Below, in pieces: positions 7,652 to 12,695 of a DNA stretch of 12,695 nt. A program made the position numbers and the translations under genes. The notes under the pieces are model-generated. The model was not told where the DNA came from and ran no database searches. It worked only from the letters and a program-made list of their open reading frames with translations. The stretch spans positions 1-12,695 of the forward strand of contig JADJPJ010000012.1 of assembly GCA_016713325.1 (NCBI GenBank), given 5' to 3'. How positions within the stretch are numbered: position 1 is the stretch's first letter; each line of letters starts with the position of its first letter. Source of the stretch: Candidatus Flexifilum affinis (GTDB lineage Bacteria; Chloroflexota; Anaerolineae; Aggregatilineales; Phototrophicaceae).

Positions 7652-8935
7652 TGGGGATCAATGATGATGACCTGCTGCTTCACAAAAGCACGCACACCAT
7701 CGTTCAGATCCTGGTGCACGTGGGTTCCCGGTCCGACCCGGGCACGTTCGCCCACTTTGACGCCGGGCATCGTCATGACATCCACCGCCAGAAAAGCGCC
7801 CCGCCCGACGATCGCGCCGAGCTTGTCCCGCCCCGTATTCACCTTGTTCCCTTTGACGAAGCTGGGAACAGGCCCGCGGTCGATACGCAGATTCGCTGTT
7901 GTGCAGCCCGCCGAAAAGTTGACATAAGGGGCGAATACGCTGTCCAGCACGCGACAGGCGTGCATATCACAGTGATCGGCGACATAGCTGCGCAACCTCG
8001 GTTGTGAAGCCCACATTGCAGTGATCCAGGACCATGGAATTGCGCACCAGCGAGTTGTTGCCAACGATGGTATGGGCGCCGATGTAGGCGGGCCCGACCA
8101 CGGCTGCGCCAGGAAACACCTTGGCGCCTTCGCTGATGTAGACGTTGCCCACCAGGGTCGCCGTCTTGGCGATGAAGGCGTTCTCCGCCACCACCTGACC
8201 GTCGATCTGTCCCAGGAAGTAGTTCATGATGTCGAGCACGTGCCAGGGGAACTTCAGCGCGTTCCAGGGTCCACGATAGGGTACAACCCGGTACGTCTGC
8301 TTCTTCATCAGCACATCCATCGCGCGCTCGTAATGATCATCGGTGGGGAGATCTCGCGCATACTCTGCGCGCACCGCCTCGAAGAGATCGTTCGCGCTGG
8401 AATGGATGTGGGCGACGATATTGACGAGATTGCTGGGGCGATTCTCCGAACCTGGCTTCTCGACAATGCCGGTGATGCGTCCGTCGCCAGTGACGATCAG
8501 GTAGCCGCCGGGGAAGTAATCCTCGCGCTCGTAGCCAGCAAGGTATGTCGAGGTCGGGTTGGCAGCGAAGGCGGCCAGAATATCGCGGTGAAGCTGGTCA
8601 TCAACCACGTCGTGCACTTGTACCACGTAGATCGGCCGGTCTGCGTCGATGCACCCGGCCGCTTGCAGCAAAGCGTCGCCCATCCCTTTTGGATTGGTTT
8701 GCACTGCAACTGTCGTGCTGATTTCGCCAATTGAGTGGGCCAGGGCACGAATATCCTGCTCGCTATCCGGATTGGCGACGATCACCGCTTCGCGAAGGCC
8801 CAAATCGGCAAAACGACGAAGCTGGCGGAGAAGGAGGGGTTCGGACCCAAAGCGAAGCAGGGATTTCTCTCGCAGAGGCCACATCCGCGACGAGGCGCCG
8901 CCAGCGAGGATGATCAGCAGTGGCAATTCCGCCAT
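7645..8935 (-). CDS. Sugar-1-phosphate nucleotidyltransferase with left-handed beta-helix C-terminal domain, frameshifted
   Basis: About 430 residues once one frame change near 7990 is bridged. The N-terminal Rossmann-like transferase domain (to about residue 240) has LAGGASSRMWPL at residues 10-21, the nucleotide-binding signature, then QTNPKGMGDAL near 79-89, the DV pair in VQVHDVVDD that may hold the metal, and VEKPG at about 158-162. From about residue 250 short repeats such as AKTATLVGNVYISEGAKVFP, VGPAYIGAHTIVGNNSLVR and NSMVLDHCNVGFTTEVA form a left-handed beta-helix. After the shift the helix continues SYVADHCDMHACRVLDS, NFSAGCTTANLRID and GAIVGRGAFLAVDVMTMPGV. GTNTxP-like turns (KVNTGRDKLGA, MPGVKVGERARVGPGT) match bifunctional GlmU-like acetyltransferase domains. 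It probably makes an NDP-sugar, perhaps UDP-GlcNAc. Start ATG 8935 has AAAGGA some 9-14 bases upstream. First gene of the operon with the mutase and deacetylase. Confidence 0.86.
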
Positions 8936-8997
8936 CTCGATTCGTCCTTTGAAGTGGTGGTTCGAGCGTCATCGTTGACGCCGCGTAGGCTGGGCGT

Positions 8998-9003
8998 ATT
9001 TTA
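8998..9003 (-). promoter_or_regulatory. Candidate -10 box of the sugar operon
   Basis: The minus strand reads TAAAAT at 9003-8998, 63 bases ahead of the nucleotidyltransferase start and in the only long non-coding gap upstream of the operon (8936-9153). No good -35 hexamer sits 16-18 bases further up (GTGTTT at 17). The gap also has to hold the pdxS promoter in the other direction; near 9076-9095 it is AT-rich (TTCGGTTCTATTTAC) without a clear pair of boxes. Confidence 0.35.
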
Positions 9004-9153
9004 GCGCAACGTTGTCGGAGAAACACCCACCGCGATCGCCTCTGAGACTGAGCAAGCGAATGGATTCATTGGACTTATTCGGTTCTATTTACAGCCGCGC
9101 GCGACGGCTAACCTGAAAGGTCAACCAAAGCAGTAGTTTGTATGGAGTACATG

Positions 9154-10075
9154 ATGACAATAAACGGCAATCACGTCAACAACGTGCCTGCGAATGGCGA
9201 TGCCGAGACTGGAACGGCCACTGTCAAGCGTGGGCTGGCGCAGATGCTGAAGGGCGGCGTGATCATGGATGTGGTCACGCCAGAACATGCCAAGATCGCC
9301 GAAGACGCGGGTGCATGTGCTGTTATGGCGCTGGAACGTATCCCGGCGGACATCCGCGTCCACGGAGGCGTCGCCCGGATGAGCGACCCGGATATGATTG
9401 AGGGCATCATGCAGGCAGTCACCATCCCTGTCATGGCCAAATGCCGCATCGGTCACTTTGTTGAAGCGCAGATTCTGGAGTCGCTCGGCATCGACTACAT
9501 CGACGAGAGTGAAGTGCTGACCCCCGCCGACGAAGAGAATCACGTCAACAAGCATAAGTTCAAGGTGCCGTTTGTGTGCGGCGCCCGAAACCTGGGCGAA
9601 GCGCTGCGGCGCATCAACGAAGGCGCGGCGATGATCCGCACCAAGGGCGAAGCCGGCACCGGTGATGTGGTGGAAGCCGTTCGCCATGCCCGTGCTGTGC
9701 AGGTGAAATCCGCCGTTTGACTTCGATGGACGAGGACGAGCTGTATACCTATGCCAAGAACATCCAGGCGCCCTACGATCTGGTCGTCGAGACCGCGAAG
9801 CTTGGCCGCCTGCCGGTGGTTAATTTCGCCGCCGGCGGTGTGGCCACCCCGGCCGATGCCGCGCTGATGATGCAGCTCGGCGTGGACGGTGTCTTCGTCG
9901 GCAGCGGCATCTTCAAGAGCGGTGACCCGGCCAAGCGCGCCAAGGCTATCGTCGAGGCGGTCACCCACTTCCAGGACGCCAGCGTGCTCGCCAACGTCAG
10001 CCAAGGGTTGGGCGAAGCTATGGTGGCATTCATGTGACCCCAGACCAGGTTGTATTGGGAAAGCGTGGGTGGTGA
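9154..10075 (+). CDS. pdxS: Pyridoxal 5'-phosphate synthase lyase subunit PdxS, two frameshifts
   Basis: PdxS makes pyridoxal 5'-phosphate from ribose 5-phosphate, glyceraldehyde 3-phosphate and ammonia supplied by PdxT. The sequence shows [20 protein letters not shown] with the conserved Asp, [34 protein letters not shown] with the Schiff-base Lys (about residue 96), [35 protein letters not shown] with the second catalytic Lys (about 164), then [20 protein letters not shown] and [20 protein letters not shown]. Length is about 307 residues, slightly longer than B. subtilis PdxS because of an N-terminal extension. One missing G at 9702-9703 restores [16 protein letters not shown], and one missing G at 10025-10026 restores [17 protein letters not shown] with TGA 10073-10075. 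ATG 9154 is chosen because GGAG (9144-9147) lies six bases upstream; ATG 9151 and 9142 are in the same frame. Both breaks are almost certainly sequence errors. No pdxT is seen in the window. Confidence 0.95.
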
Positions 10076-10079
10076 GAAA

Positions 10080-11672
10080 TTAGCGGCGGCGCTGTCTTCG
10101 GTTCACCTCAACGACACCGATGATAGCGCCGCGAAACAGAACCAGGCGACGCTTGCCCATCAGTCGGTGTAGGGTCTGATTGATAATGCGGCTTTCCTGA
10201 TTCCAGAAGCGTTCAAGAGTCAAGGTAGCCAGTTCTTCGAGAGTCGCTTGCTGTACGGCTGTGCTTTGCTGTACGGTAAGCGCCTCTCCCCTCAGGCGAT
10301 TACGTGCTTCACGCATCACCTTTAACTGATCACCGATCTTATCGATTTCCTCGTCAAAAATCTGCTGTATTTCTTCGCGCGCAGTTGCCTGCTTACGAAT
10401 TATGATACGCGCTTCTTCTTCCAGCGCAACTATATCCGCTTCGAGCATGGTAAAGGCGTTTTTCCATTCCTGGCAGATCCGGAATCTGTTCTGCAAAAAT
10501 GTGGGTCGTATTCTGCATGAGCATCTGGCGCAGATAGGCATCCATCTGAGCAACGACTTTCCGCTGGCTGAGTACACCACGGTTGTTGCACGGCGGAAGC
10601 AATGGCGATCTACCTTTTGAAGCGGGGCAAACCACTCCGAAGTAATTGCCATCGCCATGAGTTGCCAGAAATGACCCACACTCACCGCAGATCATCAATC
10701 CACTCCGAGGTGTGTTGTCTGAGGACGCGCTTTTCCCCTGATGTGTGATGAACGACGATCGATTTCCTGCCGAACTCTCACCGACAGATCACCGGTCCAT
10801 ACGGCTTCGTGGGTATTGCGAAAAATGATTGCGCCCGGCGGAGCAGGCTCACTCTCGTCGTATATCCAGCGACCGAGCTTGAAGCCGTTTGCACTTTCTT
10901 TGCTGTTGTGGAAGCGTGCCATGTGCCCCCAGAAGATCGGTTTCATCAACAGACGATACATCTGATTGGGGTAGTAGGGTTTCCCATTTTCGCTGACATG
11001 GCCAAATCGACGATACAGAACGTCCTCGATGCTTGCCCAGGCCACACCTTCCAAAATGAGGAGCGCCAGGTCATCCCATAATCTTCGCTTTCGCTCATCC
11101 ACCTCCAGGCGCGCCACTTTGCCCGTTTTCTCATCACGGATCACACGGTGTGACATGGGGATGCGGCTTGTTGTGGGCAGCCCTCGCCGGGCGAGCTCGG
11201 TCATAGCCGTCTTGCGGGCCTTGACGAGGCGATCTATCTCGCCTGCAGCCTTGAAACCGGACATGGCAATCCACATGCGGTAGTTGCGTTCGTCGATTTC
11301 TCCGTCGGCCAATGAGAAAATCGATGCGCCACTCTTGATGATCTGTTCGGTGATGTAGGCATGCAGCGCCTGAGTCCTGGCGAAGCGATCACCATCCCGG
11401 ATGATCAGAACGTCGATATCCCTTGCTTCCCAGTGCCCCTTCAGTCGGTAGAACGCGTCGATACCTTCTTTGGCTGCGTCTGCGGCAAGTTCGTGAAAAT
11501 CGATATAGCGGCGGCTGTGTCCGGGAACCTTCATCAGATCCACGACATGCCAGCCACTCTTTTGCGCGTGAAGCCGTGCCAGCTCCTCCTGCTGCGGGAG
11601 ACTGACCTTTTCCGGTTCGTTTTGTGCCCGCGTTGATACTGCGCACCAGATCGCAGCGCGTGTCGCCGCCAT
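10080..11672 (-). CDS. Large serine recombinase, frameshifted
   Basis: About 530 residues, typical of large serine integrases/transposases. The N-terminal resolvase domain has AAIWCAVSTRAQ with candidate nucleophile Ser13, followed by SLPQQEELARLHA, DVLIIRDGDRFARTQAL (D95, R96 and R99 match the DR-x-x-R catalytic site) and SGASIFSLADGEID. The recombinase domain includes GLPTTSRIPMSHRV, ERKRRLWDDLALLILEGVAW and GKPYYPNQMYRLLMKPIFWG. A shift near 10705 leads to the zinc ribbon SGLMICGECG, with further cysteines in VVCPASKG and PPCNNRG. Another shift, in the T5 run at 10459-10463, leads to the coiled coil LEADIVALEEEARIIIRKQA, then ARNRLRGEALTVQQ and a basic tail RRQRRR at TAG 10082-10080. The Arg of the usual Y-x-R-x-S motif is Ala11. 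The start ATG 11672 overlaps the previous gene's stop by one base (TAATG), so translation is coupled. It probably moves or once moved the local element. Confidence 0.85.
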
Positions 11673-12004
11673 TACCGCTGCCCCAGATCATGAAGCATGG
11701 CTCGATACTTCCACTCGTACCCAATCGGTCCGTGGCGCGGTGTCTGAATTGTCTCGATCAACCCGGATTCGGTCAGTTTGCCAAGCAGAATGACGTCCCA
11801 CTTGTTCAATGCTCTCTTTCCAACGCGCCTGGCGAGTTCCGCCCGATTGATCCAACTCCTCGCATTGCGCAGGGCCTCAAGAAGTTGCTTGCCATGCGGC
11901 GTTAACGAGACCGAGTCAACTGGCTCAGATGACATCAACAAGCTCGTTTCATACATGCGCGTGCATCCCTCTGATCTTTGGTGACTGCTCGAATCGGCAG
12001 TCAC
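11672..12004 (-). CDS. Small winged-helix-like protein, coupled to the recombinase
   Basis: An intact frame of 110 codons from GTG 12004, or 94 from ATG 11956, where GAGGG lies about 10 bases upstream. The middle reads SVSLTPHGKQLLEALRNARS and then WINRAELARRVGKRALNKWD, followed by LLGKLTESGLIETIQTPRHG and GYEWKYR. The helix, helix, recognition helix, then hairpin order (RAELARRVG, DVILLGKLTESGLIE, PIGYEWKY) is that of a winged helix-turn-helix DNA-binding domain. The GTG 12004 start would overlap the preceding gene's TGA by four bases (GTGA), and the TAA stop overlaps the recombinase ATG by one base. Likely roles are regulator of the operon or recombination-directionality factor for the serine recombinase; both are inference from position and size. 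No family name can be given. Confidence 0.7.
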   Translation of the reverse strand: MTADSSSHQRSEGCTRMYETSLLMSSEPVDSVSLTPHGKQLLEALRNARSWINRAELARRVGKRALNKWDVILLGKLTESGLIETIQTPRHGPIGYEWKYRAMLHDLGQR

Positions 12005-12005
12005 C
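11980..12005. repeat. 9-base perfect inverted repeat at the operon junction
   Basis: GGTGACTGC (11980-11988) and GCAGTCACC (11997-12005) flank the 8-base spacer TCGAATCG. It covers the stop of the small unknown gene (12003-12001) and the GTG start of the winged-helix-like gene, and lies upstream of that gene's alternative ATG at 11956. Spacer and arm length suit a dimeric repressor operator or an RNA hairpin controlling coupled translation. There is no T run after it in either direction, so it is not an obvious terminator. Confidence 0.5.
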
Positions 12006-12219
12006 TGACTGTATTTTGGTCGGTTTTGGCGGTTTGGTAAATCAACTTGGCGATATCGCGCAGCGCGCGCCGATCGCCACCGAATACAGCGTCAAGCTGT
12101 TCCGAAGTGAGCTGAGTGCCTCCACCCGGCAGACTGACGAAGCTCGACTGCAGCTCCGGATGGAGTCTATCGTGGTGGCCGTCTTGGAACGATCCGTTGT
12201 TGCCAAAGTCCTGATTCAC
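12001..12219 (-). CDS. Small protein of unknown function, first gene of recombinase operon
   Basis: The proposed start GTG 12219 has GGAG seven bases upstream (12230-12227) and gives a 72-residue product: MNQDFGNNGSFQDGHHDR, then LQSSFVSLPGGGTQLTSEQ and LDAVFGGDRRALRDIAKLIY, ending TDQNTVR at TGA 12003-12001. It is hydrophilic with no signal peptide or membrane segment. The C-terminal half looks helical. I do not recognise a family. Support comes from the ribosome site and the four-base overlap with the next gene, so it is probably real, but it could be a short chance frame. Confidence 0.5.
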   Translation of the reverse strand: MNQDFGNNGSFQDGHHDRLHPELQSSFVSLPGGGTQLTSEQLDAVFGGDRRALRDIAKLIYQTAKTDQNTVR

Positions 12220-12339
12220 GTGTCTACTCCGAACCATACCCACACGTACACAGCGTAGCATTGTGCAATCCAAGATCTACGGGAACAGCGCCATAACTAT
12301 CAGGTTGCGACTGCGAGCGCGCAGAACCATCCAACATGT

Positions 12340-12420
12340 TCATGGCAACTTCGTGGACCTACCGCTGAGTTGCAGATCGGACACGTTGGCATCGCGGTAG
12401 ACGCAGTTAAGTTTCGACAT
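12340..12420 (-). pseudogene. Very short ORF resembling the first strand of a PIN-domain toxin
   Basis: Starting at ATG 12420, 26 codons read MSKLNCVYRDANV then SDLQLSGRSTKLP and a TGA at 12342-12340. The opening V-Y-x-DANV resembles the first beta strand and catalytic Asp of PIN-domain (VapC-type) ribonucleases, but nothing downstream to 12221 continues the domain in any minus frame. It overlaps the end of the upstream gene by 14 bases, as paired antitoxin-toxin genes often do. It could be the stub of a broken toxin gene or chance. The rest of the gap 12221-12339 shows no gene. Confidence 0.28.
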
Positions 12421-12695
12421 CACGCAATCGCCTGATACTGACCTCCGCCGGTTCAGTGTCGTCAGGCGAGGCGAGGATCCCACGCGCTTTCCGGTAGCTT
12501 CCAGGCCCAGCCACCGGAACGAAGTCAATCGACGTGATCGCACGGACACTCACTGGCCGGCCGGTGTCGGATGGCGCTCAACCTGCCCGCTGACCATCAC
12601 AATCTGGTCCCAGAGGTTAGTCAGCATGGCCTTCTGATCATCGCTGACGTAGCACATTACGGGCCGATCGAAAATCGAGTCATACACGGTAAATC
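12407..12695 (-). CDS. Hypothetical protein, C-terminal part, one frameshift
   Basis: The gene enters from beyond the right edge. Its first frame reads TVYDSIFDRPVMCYVSDDQ, then KAMLTNLWDQIVMVSGQVER and HPTPAG before a stop. A one-base shift in the CCGGCCGG run (about 12557-12564) continues it as GRPVSVRAITSIDFVPVAGP, then GSYRKARGILASPDDTEPAE and VSIRRLRDVET with TAA 12409-12407. The arrangement VYDSIFDRPVMCYV, V-x-G-x-V, GRPVSVRAI recalls short unannotated bacterial proteins found next to PIN-domain toxin genes, which would make this an antitoxin-side partner. That is recollection plus context, not proof. The beta-rich pattern suggests an OB-like fold. The N terminus is missing. Confidence 0.5.

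Noticed and set aside
8021..8734. A 237-codon plus-strand open frame opposite the nucleotidyltransferase
   Set aside because: The minus strand carries the full transferase signature; the plus frame is a shadow typical of GC-rich DNA.
9121..9687. A 188-codon minus-strand open frame
   Set aside because: It is fully antisense to pdxS, a highly conserved gene.
9702..9720. Programmed ribosomal frameshift in pdxS
   Set aside because: There is no slippery heptamer with a downstream structure, and a single missing G restores the conserved family sequence; the second break in the same gene has the same cause.
10076..12400. Terminal inverted or direct repeats marking the recombinase element ends
   Set aside because: I compared the bases after pdxS with those around 12370-12400 and found no convincing shared core; exact ends remain undefined.

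Overview
The window looks like a chromosomal segment of an uncultured, GC-rich bacterium, most likely a member of the Chloroflexota. The main pointers are a DnaD-domain protein followed by a DnaC/IstB-like ATPase with two AAA+ modules, a tandem-GNAT acetyltransferase, a ScyD/ScyE-type secreted protein and a PdxS-type vitamin B6 gene. The lineage is an inference from protein style, not from a marker gene; no rRNA or tRNA was seen.

Almost every gene except the phosphomannomutase is split between reading frames, yet the protein fragments on either side of each break are well conserved and join in order. Several breaks sit at short homopolymers and are repaired by one base (for example GG to GGG twice in pdxS, and AAAA to AAA at the start of the ScyD/E gene). 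I therefore read most frameshifts as indel errors in the assembled sequence rather than gene decay, and I annotate whole genes across the breaks.

Layout. (1) 1-2668, plus strand: 3' part of a DnaD-domain primosome-like protein, a helicase-loader-like ATPase with two tandem AAA+ modules, and a double-GNAT acetyltransferase. (2) 2689-3134, minus: a small lipoprotein. (3) 3197-4187, plus: a ketol-acid reductoisomerase (IlvC) homologue that has lost most of the canonical catalytic residues. (4) 4223-4252: a strong hairpin between converging genes. (5) 4290-5332, minus: a secreted ScyD/ScyE-family protein. (6) 8935-5444, minus: a three-gene operon made of a sugar-1-phosphate nucleotidyltransferase with a left-handed beta-helix tail, a phosphomannomutase/phosphoglucomutase and a PIG-L family deacetylase. 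Together these could make an activated sugar and deacetylate an N-acetyl sugar derivative. (7) 9154-10075, plus: pdxS. (8) 12219-10080, minus: a compact mobile-element-like operon of a small unknown protein, a winged-helix-like protein and a large serine recombinase, each joined to the next by overlapping stop and start codons. Its last stop lies 4 bases from the pdxS stop. (9) 12340-12695, minus: the end of a conserved-looking hypothetical protein overlapping a very short ORF that resembles the first strand of a PIN-domain toxin.

The least ordinary items are the catalytically altered IlvC homologue, the tandem-AAA+ loader beside DnaD, and the translationally coupled recombinase operon, whose recombinase lacks the usual catalytic arginine of the Y-x-R-x-S motif.
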